Shown: in pieces, positions 1 to 28,967 of the stretch
Numbering within the stretch: the first letter of the stretch is position 1
Layout of the letters: every line of letters starts with the position of its first letter
Source of the DNA: Rhineura floridana
Lineage: Eukaryota > Chordata > Lepidosauria > Squamata > Rhineuridae
Assembly (NCBI RefSeq): GCF_030035675.1
Contig: NC_084497.1
Location: 27,699,955-27,763,954 of the forward strand
Direction: 5' to 3'
DNA length: 64,000 bases
Position numbers and translations under genes: made by a program
Notes under the pieces: model-generated
What the model was told of the DNA's origin: nothing
What the model saw: the letters and a program-made list of their open reading frames with translations, nothing else
The model's database searches: none

Positions 1-226
1 TGCCTCCATTGGGTTCCCCCCCACACCTCCTGACAATTTTTACTACTTCTGAAAACACTGGGGTTTCCCCAAAACCACCCTCTTGTTTGTGGGTGGTGAC
101 CAGGGTGCCAATGAGTTTGTTACATAAAATGATTATGGGCTTTCATAACTTCATTCAGTGTGTCTAGTCTTCCAAGTCCCGTTACAACAAATCATTAGTC
201 TAGGAGCAAATGAAAAGTTGTCTTAC

Positions 227-4784
<4,558 letters not shown>

Positions 4785-5477
4785 TTTCAGCTAAGCCGCT
4801 TCTTTGCAGATAACTCGCATCTTGCTGGCTATGAGCGGGTTTAGGATGCCGCCAGCAGCACATCTGTGGGTCTGCAGGTGGGGCCCATCTGCCTACTGTT
4901 TTATCTCTGGGATCTGGGAACGGCAGGCACCAGGCCCAGCGTCCAGGGACAAAGAAGGTCCGTTTCCGTTCAAATGGTTCCAAAGGTTCTGATTCCGGGG
5001 GCTGCAGATTGTAGACCAGAGTTCATCGTTCCATGCCACAGAGCGGAAGTTTTCAAACGAGGGTTCTAGAAAACCCTGGCCTTCCTTGGAAGGTTCCTCA
5101 ATTGTCCTGAGGTTCTTGGGGCTCTCTTGAGGGTTCCTCAACAGGAGACCAGCAATGATGGAACGGTGTAGGTGGCCCACCGCAGCTTTCCTTTCAACGG
5201 GCAACCACAGGGAGCCACTGGGTGCACTATTGGGTGCCCATGTGTCCTACTGTACCAGCGTCAGTTCTCTCTTTGATGGAGTCCTCTGTCTGAAGGGCTG
5301 TCCAGTCTAAGCCCAGTTTAAAGAGAAAGAACTCTAAGGAGGTAGAGCAGGAGAGGTGTTGATGTTGCCCATGAACAACACCTGGACAACAAATTGAGCA
5401 GGCACCCAGGCCGTCCTTTCTCCCCTACAGGAAGATGTATAGCGGTTCCGTTTAAACTGTACTCAGTGGGTTGCCGC

Positions 5478-5588
5478 TAAAGCTAGACCTACTCAGAGCA
5501 GACCCACAGAGGTTAATGGATATGGCAAACTTAGATTCGTTAATTACGATGGGTCTACTCTGAGTAGCACTTAGTTAAATACAATCCA
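5478..5588. repeat. Rep-D palindromic element
   Basis: Arms cctactcagagcagaccc and gggtctactctgagtag. Confidence 0.82.
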
Positions 5589-5609
5589 ATAGGTTTAACT
5601 TTCCAGCTG

Positions 5610-5890
5610 TTAATATAAATTAGCCAATATGCATGAAACTGAGGTTATCATGCTTTGGACACATAATGAAAAGACATGACTCACTAGAACAGACAATAAT
5701 GCTGGGAAAAACAGAAGGGAGTGGAAAAAGAGGAAGGCCAAACAAGCAATGGATTGATTCCATAAAGGAAGCCACAGACCTGAACTTACAAGATCTGAAC
5801 AAGGTGATTTATAACAGATGCTCTTGGAGGTCACTGATTCATAGGGTCGCCATAAGTCGCAATTGACTTGAAGGCACGTAACAACAACAT
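5610..5890 (+). mobile_element. BovB LINE 3' end
   Basis: Coding remnant from 5633 reads LSCFGHIMKRHDSLEQTIML, RGRPNKQWIDSIKEAT and WRSLIHRVA, the C-terminus of RTE/BovB ORF2. A tail with aacaacaacatg follows. Confidence 0.88.
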
Positions 5891-6061
5891 GCATGCAAAT
5901 CTGTGTCCTCTATCCTGGCGATGCCCATTCTCTTTCTTGATAATGCACAAGTTGTCAGCATGTTCCGTGTTCGTGCAAGGCAATGGGGATGCTCCACAGG
6001 CATGTGTGAGTTGGATTTGCACCCTAAAACAGGTACAGGGAGACTCCATGGCTACAGGATT

Positions 6062-6350
6062 TAATTCAGGGATGGGGAACCTCATGGGGGCTGAATGTGG
6101 CCTCCAGCCCTCTCTCTGGCACTTGGGACTCTCCCCAGGCCACACCCCTCATTGGTCCTACTCTGCACCCTCCTTGAGTGCTTTTGCCTGGCTGGACTGT
6201 GCCCTCAAACTCTGATCATGTTTATTGCTTGCCTGAAGAATAGAGAGGAGTGGGTGAATAAATTGATATTTGTTGCTCCTCCCACTTCTGCTTCTGGTCC
6301 TGCCTGCCACTGGTGGAGACTGCCCACCTGTCAATCACCCCAGTTTTGCC
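6062..6350 (+). repeat. Dispersed DNA-transposon-like repeat (Rep-G)
   Basis: cagggatggggaacctc, cctccttgagtgcttttgc, gttgctcctcccacttctgc. Coding potential none. Confidence 0.6.
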
Positions 6351-6924
6351 TGTGTGGCTCGAAAACATGCATGGATCTTTTCCCCCATGGTCTGTAGTTT
6401 GGATGATAAGATTCCCCCAAAGGTACTTTCAATGCACTATTTTGGAAGTTTATTTGGAGCAATTCTCCACCTAGTTTTTTTTCTTAAAAGAATGCAGCTG
6501 CCTACTGGAAGGAGGATTTAATTTGCCAGATATTAGTCTATATCATAAGGCACATCTCTTAGCAAGGCTCTTTCTACAAATACCCCAACACAGGTAATTT
6601 TAGAGATGGCATATTTAGCAACCTTTTATGGACAGGGTGTGTTGGGATCTATGTAGATGACGTACAGGTTTTTTCTCTCCACAGAACAGCAGCCCATTGA
6701 TTTTTGAAAGGTTGCTCACAGGGATCTGAGAGACAGCAGCGACAGCCTGCCTGCCAGCAGCAAGATTCTGCAAGTTTGCAATGACTATAAACTGCTAAGG
6801 TCCAATTCATGGTGAATATAATCATGGAACAGAGTAAGCGTGCATTTTATTTATTTTTGTCTTGCTGAACACAGATAATCTGAAAGCAATTAACGACCTG
6901 GCCTTCTATCAAGGTTTATTAGAT

Positions 6925-7098
6925 ATTAAGGGCCACTGTAAGGCCACTAAGTCCAACCCCCTGCTCAATGCAGGAATCCAACTTAAACCATACCCGAAGG
7001 TGGCTGTCCAGCTGCCTCTTGAATGTCTCCAGTGCCGGAGAGCCCACCAACTCCCTAGGTCATTGGTCCCATTGTCACACCGCTCTAACAGTTAGGAA
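6925..7098 (-). mobile_element. CR1 3' end, second subfamily
   Basis: aaggccactaagtccaac, then gccggagagcccaccaac and aacagttaggaag. Confidence 0.75.
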
Positions 7099-7199
7099 GT
7101 TAGTCCTATTCAAAGTAGACTCGCTGAAATTAACTAAGATGACTAACTTGAGCACATTAATTTCAAAGGACTGTGTAGGACTCAGTTGAATACAACCCT
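7095..7199. repeat. Rep-D palindromic element, worn
   Basis: tagtcctattcaaagtag and gtgtaggactcagttg around gactaacttgagc. Confidence 0.65.
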
Positions 7200-7229
7200 A
7201 AGAAAATATCTTACTGGAACTGATGGTGT

Positions 7230-7557
7230 TTCTGGGCAATTCTATACTATGCCATATTGTAGCCCTCGTTCTGTGCATACGGAATTTGCTCCCATAAGGG
7301 GTTGTGGTGGGCACCAACCCAGATGGCTTTAAAAGTGGATTCGACAAATTCATGGAAGAAGGCCATCACTGGCTGCACTGGATGGATATAGGCTACCTCC
7401 AGATTCATCAAAAGCATGTCTCCCACTTCCAATTACTGGAGAACAGTGGAAGAAACCCACGTCCTGCTTGCAGGTTTCCCAGAAGCACTTGCCTGGCCAC
7501 TGTGAGGAACAGGATACTGGACTAGACAGGTTTTTGTTTGATCAAGCGGGAGGGCCT
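7230..7557 (+). mobile_element. CR1 3' end
   Basis: Decayed C-terminal codons (ggctttaaaagtggattc) and the tail ggatactggactagac. Confidence 0.8.
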
Positions 7558-8494
7558 GCTAGTTATGTTCCATAATCCACTGTGGTGTAGTTCAAGGGAT
7601 CCAAAACTGTGGTCCGTGGACCAGCAACAGTCCACGAGCGCCATCCGGGTGGGCAGCAGCGTGTCCACATTAAACATTCCTGTTGATTTTTAACTGTATT
7701 TTCATGATGTTTTATCTCTTTTGTTGCATTCTGTGGAATGCAAAGTGTAATATAATAAACTACAAGAAAAGCTGGAATACAAACGCTATTAGAAACCACA
7801 CCACATCTAGTCCAGCACTTTACAATTGCTACAACAGGTAGGAAAAAAATAATTAAGTGGTGTGCCAAGACCATCAGCAGTTTTCAAGTAGACCACGGGG
7901 AGAGAAGTCTGGGGACTGCTGATGTAGTGGCGAGAGGATCCTGCCCTTCCTCCCAATGGAGCGATTTAACCATTAAAACATGTTAAAAACAATTCTAACA
8001 CCGTATTTAGTAAATGGGGAGGGGGAGATTCATGTATGCCACCTTGAGCTTCTTGGAAGAAAGTTGGGAAATAGATGCCATCTGCTAAATATTTTGAACA
8101 GTTGTTTGCTATGCGTTGGGACACCTCTTAAAAGAGGTCACAAAATTTTGCAGGGTGGTTCTCGAGATCAAGGAGGTTTTCGTCCCGTTTGGATACAACC
8201 GGGCGCAGTTTTGAATCACGATGGCAGACTGAACCTTTCAAAAGTGCACTGATTCTAACCACCGCTTTCAAATGTGCACAGATTTTGTTTTGCTGCTGTT
8301 TCTTAGGATTCCCCAAGCAATGCCAGGTAGGAGACTGCTAATAATAAAAATATTTTGAGAAGCTGCAAGACCATCTCACGGCCAGTTCTTCAAATGTTGT
8401 GACAATATGACGTGACTGCTCTGGTGTTAATAGATATTATTAGCATCTTAGTCCATTCGTAGTAGATTTTTTTGTGGAAAGAGAGTAAAAGAGC

Positions 8495-8919
8495 AGGGAT
8501 GGAAGGACCCATCAATTTCAGTTCACTCAGTTTTTCATCTTTCCAGTCCCAAATTCAGTTCTCCACATTACTGTAGCAATTGGTGAACTAGCATTGGTGA
8601 ATTACTATTTTTTAAAATCATCACGAAAATGAATCAGCGTTTTAGTGCAGATTTCTTCTAAAAACACATTTTTGCAAGCAGACTTCCCGAATACATTCCA
8701 TTTTTGTATGTTTTCACAAATATATTCAGTTTTATGCAACCTTTCCGCTAATATGTTCATTTTTGTAAACACTGGATGGTTGGAAAACTGCACCACCACA
8801 TTTGGATAAGTCTGAATTTCAAAGGACGTCTGTATTTCAGATCTCATAAGGTTTCGGAAAATGAAAATTTGATAATTTGCCTTTTAAACGCAAACACAAT
8901 TGAGTTTCTCCCTATCCCT
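8495..8919 (-). repeat. Rep-A element
   Basis: Nearly full-length copy from agggatgg to tatccct. It abuts the inverted CCDC27 exon copy. Confidence 0.75.
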
Positions 8920-9173
8920 ACCTGTGAGTGAACAAAGGAGTTGGTTGTACAACCAGCTTTTAGCCTTGTGGTATGTCCATGACATTTCACTGGACGAGGT
9001 ACTTCTGAAGTCTCAGCCTGGCTGTCCTTCCTGTCTCCCCAGCAGACGACTCTGCCAACGCTGGGGAAAGAACTTGCTCACCTCGCCAACTGAGAAGCGG
9101 AGTGCGCCCAGAAGGACGACATGATCTCAGTCCTCTGGGAGGAGGTGAAGGCCACGCAGAAGCAGCTGGATGT
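8920..9173 (+). pseudogene. Inverted broken copy of CCDC27 exon 5
   Basis: Plus-strand sequence matches the intron 4-exon 5 junction of CCDC27, which lies on the minus strand at about 17390-17655. The match starts in intron sequence (cctacctgtgagtg, caaagg), crosses the acceptor (ctcagcctggctgt, ctccccag) and continues through exon codons read as GKELAHLA, KDDMISVL and EEVKATQKQL. Because intron sequence is included, it is a DNA-level duplication and not a retrocopy. A TGA interrupts the frame after LAN, and no donor follows. Rep-A sequence abuts both ends. Confidence 0.8.
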
Positions 9174-9174
9174 G

Positions 9175-9253
9175 TTTTGGTTTTCATATTGTTTCAGAAA
9201 GTGCGAAGGTTCGCCTTTTAAATGCCAACGGAATCTAATTGCTCCCCCATCCT
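9175..9253 (-). repeat. Rep-A element, terminal part
   Basis: About 75 bases of the family end (ttttcatattgtttcag through ccccatcctta), directly after the inverted CCDC27 exon copy. Confidence 0.65.
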
Positions 9254-9307
9254 TAAGCAAGGAGCAGAGTGGATCAAAGAGAAAAGCTAAATGTTAAGGA
9301 GCAATCA

Positions 9308-9313
9308 TTTAAT
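9308..9313 (-). promoter_or_regulatory. Possible CCDC27 poly(A) signal ATTAAA
   Basis: ATTAAA on the minus strand about 90 bases past the stop. No AATAAA was seen closer. Confidence 0.35.
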
Positions 9314-9398
9314 TGGAGTTAGGAAAAGGAATATAAAAGATGTCCATGAACAGATGCAGTTTACGAGAGTGTGAAGAGAGACTTCTGGTTTCAAGTCC

Positions 9399-23669
<14,271 letters not shown>

Positions 23670-23794
23670 GGCTGTGAGAGCTCAGCTACTGCTGTTATAA
23701 CAAAGAATGAAATGGCCCTGCAGGGGTGAAAAGCCCACTGTAAGAAAAACAGACTTTCTCTTATTGTCAGATGTAGGGATAGGACTGAGTTAAG

Positions 23795-23866
23795 GACTGA
23801 GCATTGAGCAGGGGGTTGGACTTGATGGCCTTATAGGCCCCTTCCAACTCTACTATTCTATTCTAA
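23795..23866 (+). mobile_element. CR1 3' end, second subfamily, short
   Basis: gagcagggggttggac, then ccccttccaactctac and attctattcta. Confidence 0.8.
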
Positions 23867-24002
23867 GACTGTAAGCCTATGCACTTTTTATCTGGGAGTA
23901 TGCCCTCACCCTACCAACTGAACATAATGGGACATAATTCTGAATAAACATGCATAGTATCATAAGGACAGAAACTGGAACACTGGGAAATAGCACTTGG
24001 CA

Positions 24003-24240
24003 AAGGAACATAAGAACATTGTAAGATCCTGTCTGCTGGATCAGGCCAGTGGCCCATCTCATCCAGCATTTCGTTCTCACAGTGGCCAACCAGATGCCCT
24101 TATGGGAAGCTACAAGCAGGACTTGAGTGCAAGACCACTCTCTCCGCTTGTGATTCCCAGCAACTGGTATTCAGAGGCTTACTGACTCTGACAATGGAGG
24201 TAGAACATAGCCATCATAGCTAGTGGCCATTCATAGCTTT
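24003..24240 (-). mobile_element. CR1 3' end
   Basis: Inverted tail: aacataagaaca, ctggatcaggccagtggc, then cacagtggccaacc. Confidence 0.85.
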
Positions 24241-24954
24241 GTTTAAACTCACTAAACACAATCCGACTTACCTCTAAAACACAGGTAGGGATGCGGTGTA
24301 AACTTATTTATTTCCGAGCTGCAAGGTTTAATTGCTAGATGCATCCAACAGACGTTTTTGTTGATCACTCTGCAAAGACATATTGTAATTGGTGGGTCTG
24401 TGAGTGAATGAGGTCCCACATCCTTTGTATAAAAAGCAATTTTTATCCGGTGTGTTCTAATAACATAACATAGAAAGAAAAATGATAAAATTACAGACTG
24501 CCTTCTAACAAGTGGTAGCATTTTTTTAGGGGGGGGGAATAAACAAGGCAGAGGGCCTTTTCAGTTGTGGCTCCCCATCTGTGAAATGCTCTCCTCAGTG
24601 AGGTCCGCTTGGCGCCTTCACTGACACCTTTTCTGCGCCAGGTAATGACTTATTCTATGGAATTCAAACTGTAATCCAAAATATAACAAAGAAACAAAAT
24701 AAAAACACAAAAAAACCATACAGCATCTAGCACAGCACATCACAACTGCTACAACAGGCACACACACAAAAAACCATTACGTTGCTCCACCAAGATCCTC
24801 ACGAATGACCCCTACCTGAAATGCTGGAGAGCGGCTCCCAGTCACTGTGGACAACACTAAACTAGGTGGACAAATGATCTCAGTATAAGGCTGTCTCTTT
24901 GTAAACACCTCTTAATTTAGAACAGTGAGGACTGGGATCTTGCTTTCCTTTAAG

Positions 24955-25105
24955 GGAAGGGGCCACAGCTCAGTGGGAGGGCAGCTGCTTTGCATGCACA
25001 AGGTCCCTCCCAGTTTCAACCCCTGGCATCTCCAGGCAGGGCTGAGACCCTGTAGCCCTGAAGAGCTGCTGCCAGCCAGTGTAGGCAGCCTGCATTCCTA
25101 TGGCC
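24955..25105 (+). mobile_element. tRNA-derived SINE, second family
   Basis: ggggccacagctcagtgg, ctgctttgcatgcac, gctgctgccagccagtgtag. Confidence 0.75.
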
Positions 25106-25249
25106 AGTACCAGCCACCTGCCAATCTCTTCCCAGCTGCCATTCTTTCTAGGTAGACATTTGGGGGATTGCAAACTGAGGATTGCAAAGCCAGACATCAT
25201 CATCATTACTCTTGTTATTAAATCCACCCAAGAGTCGTCAGTGCAGACG

Positions 25250-25780
25250 TCTCAGCTGGCAAGGCACGACTGCGCAGTGAACGCCACCCGTTGGCGGCAT
25301 TGGGAGCGCGCATAAAGAAACAAACGGGGCGTGGTCTCCACGCGCGGTGGGCGTGGTTAAGGGGCGTGGCCAAGAGGCAGAGGGGGCCTCCCTCTTTCTG
25401 GGTGTGTCATATTCAGGCTTCTTCTCTCGTTCTTCGCTCCGCGACCCTCCTCGCTTTCCCCCACCCCTCACGGGGCCATGGGCTGCCCCCTCCCCTCACC
25501 GGCTCTGCCGCCGCCCAAGCGCCCAGCCCAGCCAAGCGTGGTTTCCCCGCCTGCGAGGCCTAAGGCGGTTGCTCAGCAACGCGGGGAAACAACGCTGAGG
25601 GGACGACTACAGCTTCCGTCGCCTTTCGCGACGCGCACGTCGTGAGCCTCGCGCTCTGATTGGCCAGCGCCTCTACGCTAAGGTCAAGGAACACGCCTCC
25701 TCTCTCACCCACTGGGCGCATGCGCAGGGGCTGCCCCGGCTTGTTCACGTGGTTTCCGACCTCCAGGAGTTTGTAAGTAA
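25250..25780. promoter_or_regulatory. CpG-island bidirectional promoter (MRPS16 / CCDC27)
   Basis: CpG density is far above the rest of the window. Three GC/KLF boxes (gggcgtgg) stand at 25327, 25349 and 25362. An inverted CCAAT box (gattgg) is at 25658. A candidate noncoding exon of MRPS16 ends at about 25772 before gtaagtaa. MRPS16 lies to the right on plus, CCDC27 to the left on minus. No TATA box is evident. Confidence 0.7.
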
Positions 25781-25926
25781 ATGCAGAGGGGAGCCGCTTT
25801 ATATTGCTTCGGTAAATGGCAGTCAGGGACTCAGGGAGAGATTCAGCAGGTACAGCTGCCACTGCCTTCGTCGCTGTTCGCCACTGCGGGGAGAAGGTGC
25901 ACCTGGTGAACTGCAGCCTTGCCTGT

Positions 25927-25940
25927 CCAGAATGGCGGAC
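25927..25940 (+). promoter_or_regulatory. Possible YY1 site
   Basis: The sequence ccagaatggcggac carries the ATGGCGG core of YY1, common near start sites of nuclear genes for mitochondrial ribosomal proteins. It lies inside the proposed first intron of MRPS16. Confidence 0.35.
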
Positions 25941-26035
25941 GCTGCACCTGTTGAATTTGGAGGGCTGCCTGCCCACTCGCCCAACAGCTCCTGCGACTAG
26001 CTAACGCTGCACCTGTTGAATTTGGAGGGCTGCCT
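25939..26035. repeat. Two-copy 32-bp direct repeat
   Basis: A 32-base segment beginning acgctgcacctg and containing ttgaatttggagg occurs identically at 25939-25970 and 26004-26035, 65 bases apart. A weaker third relative containing cccgttgaat is near 26070. Confidence 0.8.
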
Positions 26036-26374
26036 TCCCAGCACCTCCTCCAGTCTAGGGAAAACCTACACCCGTTGAATCTGACACATTGGGGCAACTT
26101 TTGATATTTGGTGTTAAATCGCCACAGTGGGTCGCCAGGTCTGTTGCTCCAAAGGGCAGGACTCGAATCCATGGGTGGAAATGGTAAAGGAGTAGCTTTC
26201 GGAGAGGCTTCCTTCCGGTATAAACCGTGTGGGGATGAAACAAGCCTGCTTTGGAAAGTGATGGTCTCTCCTTGCCTGCAGACCTGGGAGCCATCTGTCA
26301 GATATGTGGTAGCAACAGCTGGGAACCATTACACAGAACCATGTGGACTAGAACCTGCCTTTACTTTGAGGGGA

Positions 26375-26505
26375 AGGGCCATAGCTCTGTGGCTGAGCAT
26401 CTGCTTTGCATGCCAATGGTTCCAGGTTCAATCAGTATAGACAACACGGAGCTAGGTGGACCACTGGTTTGACACAGTGTGAGGCAGCTTCCTGCGTTCC
26501 TAGAT
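26375..26505 (+). mobile_element. tRNA-derived SINE, second family, internally shortened
   Basis: gggccatagctctgtgg, catctgctttgcatgc, then a jump to agtatagacaacacgg and ggcagcttcctg. Confidence 0.75.
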
Positions 26506-26730
26506 TTGGAATAACTGAAGCATGGATCACAAGATTTCTGTGTTCTAATACCCCTGGACATCTTCTACTTTCCATCTCTCATTCACCCTCTCTTGCTTAT
26601 TTTTACAGTTGCAGAGATGTTGGGCTCCTGGTTCCTCGCTTAATAACGTTTTTTCTTAAAACGAATGTTAATAAAAGTTGGGATCTGATTTCTTACCTTA
26701 GTTTCTCTTTATCCTCAGCAAGCAGACATC

Positions 26731-26743
26731 ATGGTTCAGCTGG
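26731..26743 (+). CDS. MRPS16: MRPS16 coding exon 1
   Basis: Only 13 coding bases (MVQL plus one base) lie between the atcctcag acceptor at 26717 and the gtaagt donor. This start and short exon match the start MVHL of other S16 proteins. Confidence 0.88.
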
Positions 26744-27283
26744 GTAAGTGGGACTGATAATGCTTTGCCCTTGCATAATAAAGTAACCACATTTGAAACA
26801 GGAACATAACCAGTAAGAAAACCAGGCTGGATCTGACCCATCTAGTCCAGAGTCCTGTTCTCACAGTGGCCATCCAGGTGCCCATTGTGGGAAGCCCTAA
26901 AGCTGAACCTGAGCGCAAGAGCACTCTCCCCAGCAATTGTATTGAAAGGCGTACTGCCTCCAACAGTGGAGGGTGAACATAGCCATTGTGGCTTGGAGTC
27001 ATTCATAGCCATATCCTCCATGAATTTGTCTACCCTCCTCCCTTAAAGCTATGGACTGTATGATGAATAAGAGCATCAGAAGAGCTCTGCGTGATCCGGC
27101 CAAAGGCTCATCTAGTCAAGTCTCCTGTTCTCACTGTGGCTGACCAGATGCCCATTTACGGGCAAGACCTGAGGGCAAGAGCCCTCTCCCCATTTGTGAT
27201 TCCCAGCAACTGGTGTTCTGAAAATGGAGGAAGAATCTAGCCAAGGTGGCTAGTAGCCAGGGACAGCCTATCCTTCATGAATA

Positions 27284-27328
<45 letters not shown>

Positions 27329-28966
27329 GTTTATTTATATCCCGCATTTTCCACAAATATACGTGCTCAAAGTGGTTCACACAAATAATCCAATGCAATT
27401 GCACAGCACATAATAAAGAATATAATCACTAAATTAAGAAAATAAATAACATAAATGAGCATAAAGCTCAACAACAAAGCCAAGGCAAAAATATTTAAAA
27501 ACTAACCCCCAAGCTGATACAAAAATCTCCCCCAAACCCCCACAGCTCAACCCAAAGGGCCAGAAAGTTCTCCGAAAGAAGCTGCGTTTGAAGTCCTCCA
27601 GGGCTGGAGGGGTGGGGCAAAGCAGGTAGAAACAGCCTCCCCTGATGGCAAAGCGAGTCTCTCCCTTTGGAAGGCTGGAAAGTGGGGCAAGGCAGGTGGA
27701 AATTTGCCCAATCTATCTATTTATCTAGTAATTGATTGACTGATATATTCCCGCCCAGCAGGAGCCCAGGGCAGCAAGCTTTTAAAGCCATGTAAGTTGG
27801 TGGCCATCGCTACCTCTTCTTTAACAGAACAGTGAATCTTCAGAAAATGCAGGGTTGCCATTAATGTTGCCTTTGCACGGTCTCCCCTCCAGGGCACCTC
27901 CTGCTGAAAAACTACCACAACCTGCGCATTGTCATCCGTTTTGCCCTTGGCGGCTGCACCAACAGGCCTTATTTCCGGATTGTGGCTGCACACAACAAGC
28001 GAGCTCGGGACGGCAAGTACCTGGAGCAGCTTGGCTGCTATGACCCTCTCCCTAATGACCACGACGAAAAAATAGTTGGCTTGAACGTTGAGCGGCTGAA
28101 ATACTGGATTGCCAACGGAGCCCATCTCACCATGCCTGTCGAAAAACTTCTGGGTAATCTGACCCATTTTCCTTCTTTTAGAAAAAAAAATCTTACTCCT
28201 ATTTTGTTGTTGTTGCTAACTGTATTTAATTATCTAGATTCATATGCCGCTTGTCCACCAAAGCAGTTTATAAATTTTTCAAATACAGGGTTGTATCTGA
28301 TGCTTTCGCTGCTCAGTCAATGAACGTGGCTAACATAGGTTCATTAATTCTAATGTGTCTACTCTGTGTAGGAATTGTACAACTGGTATTCAGAGGGATA
28401 CTCTCCATTAGTAAAGGCACAGCGTGGCTATCATGGCTAGTAGCCACGCTTCACATCCAAAGTGTTTTTGCGTGGTTGGAAGGAGTCTTTGAACTCTGAT
28501 CAGTCCTCGTTCTTGCCTGGATGGGGGGGGGGTGCATGTGGAAATTAGCCCACGCTTCAGTCTGGGGTCCTCAGATGTTGCTGGACTAAGACTCCCATCA
28601 TCCTTGGCCATTAAGCGGGCTGGGGTTGATGGGAGTCGTAGTCTGACGACGTCTGGGTTAACAAACTAAACTAGCCTGCTGTACAAAGGTAAAATTCACA
28701 TTTGTGCTGCCCACTTTGGCCTCTGGCCCCCACCCACCCCAGCACGTGGCCTTTGGAAGGTTGTCCAGAAAAGAATCTAGCCCTCAGGTTGAAAAAGTGC
28801 AAACAGTGAAAACCTTTTGTCTTTCTCCCCACGCCATCCCCCAGGGCTTTCTGGATTTTTCCCCCTGCATCCCATGACCATCACCAATGCCGAACGAGAA
28901 AAGAGAAAGCAAGCCCGGGAGGCTGCAACAGCCACTCAGGAAGAAAGTGTGGCTGAGAATCAATAA
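26731..28966 (+). CDS. MRPS16: Mitochondrial ribosomal protein S16 (complete)
   Basis: Three coding exons, 26731-26743, 27893-28153 and 28845-28966, join to 131 residues. This is a bS16-family component of the mitochondrial 28S small subunit, needed for its assembly. Diagnostic blocks are [20 protein letters not shown] (about 17-36), [16 protein letters not shown] and [20 protein letters not shown] near the end, close to the remembered human and chicken sequences. The N-terminus [14 protein letters not shown] acts as the targeting region, as in other S16 proteins. A noncoding first exon near 25.77 kb is implied by the atcctcag acceptor 13 bases before the ATG. Introns show that it is not a retrocopy. 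Some substitutions (YFRI for FYRI, CYDP for [12 protein letters not shown] for RGGHLxIR) leave open a diverged paralogue. The stop codon lies inside an AATAAA. Confidence 0.93.
26800..27050 (-). mobile_element. CR1 3' end
   Basis: Inverted tail in MRPS16 intron 1: gaacataaccagtaag, cccatctagtccagag and the decayed C-terminal coding part. Confidence 0.8.
27062..27285 (-). mobile_element. CR1 3' end
   Basis: Second, adjacent inverted copy: ctgcgtgatccggcc, then ctgttctcactgtggc. Confidence 0.78.
27284..27327. repeat. (TTA)n microsatellite
   Basis: About 14 TTA units, followed by an inverted retroposon tail (tatatcccgcat). Confidence 0.95.
27893..28153 (+). CDS. MRPS16: MRPS16 coding exon 2
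   Basis: Acceptor tcccctccag, donor gtaatc, phase 1-1. It carries most of the S16 fold, from HLLLKNYHN to PVEKLL. Confidence 0.93.
28560..28665. mobile_element. Rep-E palindromic element, right end short
   Basis: cctcagatgttgctggac and gatgggagtcgtagtctgac, in MRPS16 intron 2. Confidence 0.72.
28845..28966 (+). CDS. MRPS16: MRPS16 coding exon 3 and stop
   Basis: Acceptor catcccccag. It encodes [17 protein letters not shown] and a charged tail, ending with TAA at 28964-28966. Confidence 0.93.
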
Positions 28967-28967
28967 A
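28962..28967 (+). promoter_or_regulatory. AATAAA overlapping the MRPS16 stop codon
   Basis: The bases caataaagag contain both the TAA stop and a canonical poly(A) hexamer. A second AATAAA is at 30137-30142, about 1.2 kb downstream. Which one is used cannot be told. Confidence 0.5.

Noticed and set aside
9010-9173. A genuine plus-strand coiled-coil gene
   Set aside because: The frame is interrupted, no donor follows, and it is clearly a copy of CCDC27 exon 5.
25560-26172. Minus-strand open frames in the CpG island as a first coding exon of CCDC27
   Set aside because: They have no homology I recognise, and the coding start at 23669 directly follows an acceptor. Such frames are expected in GC-rich DNA.
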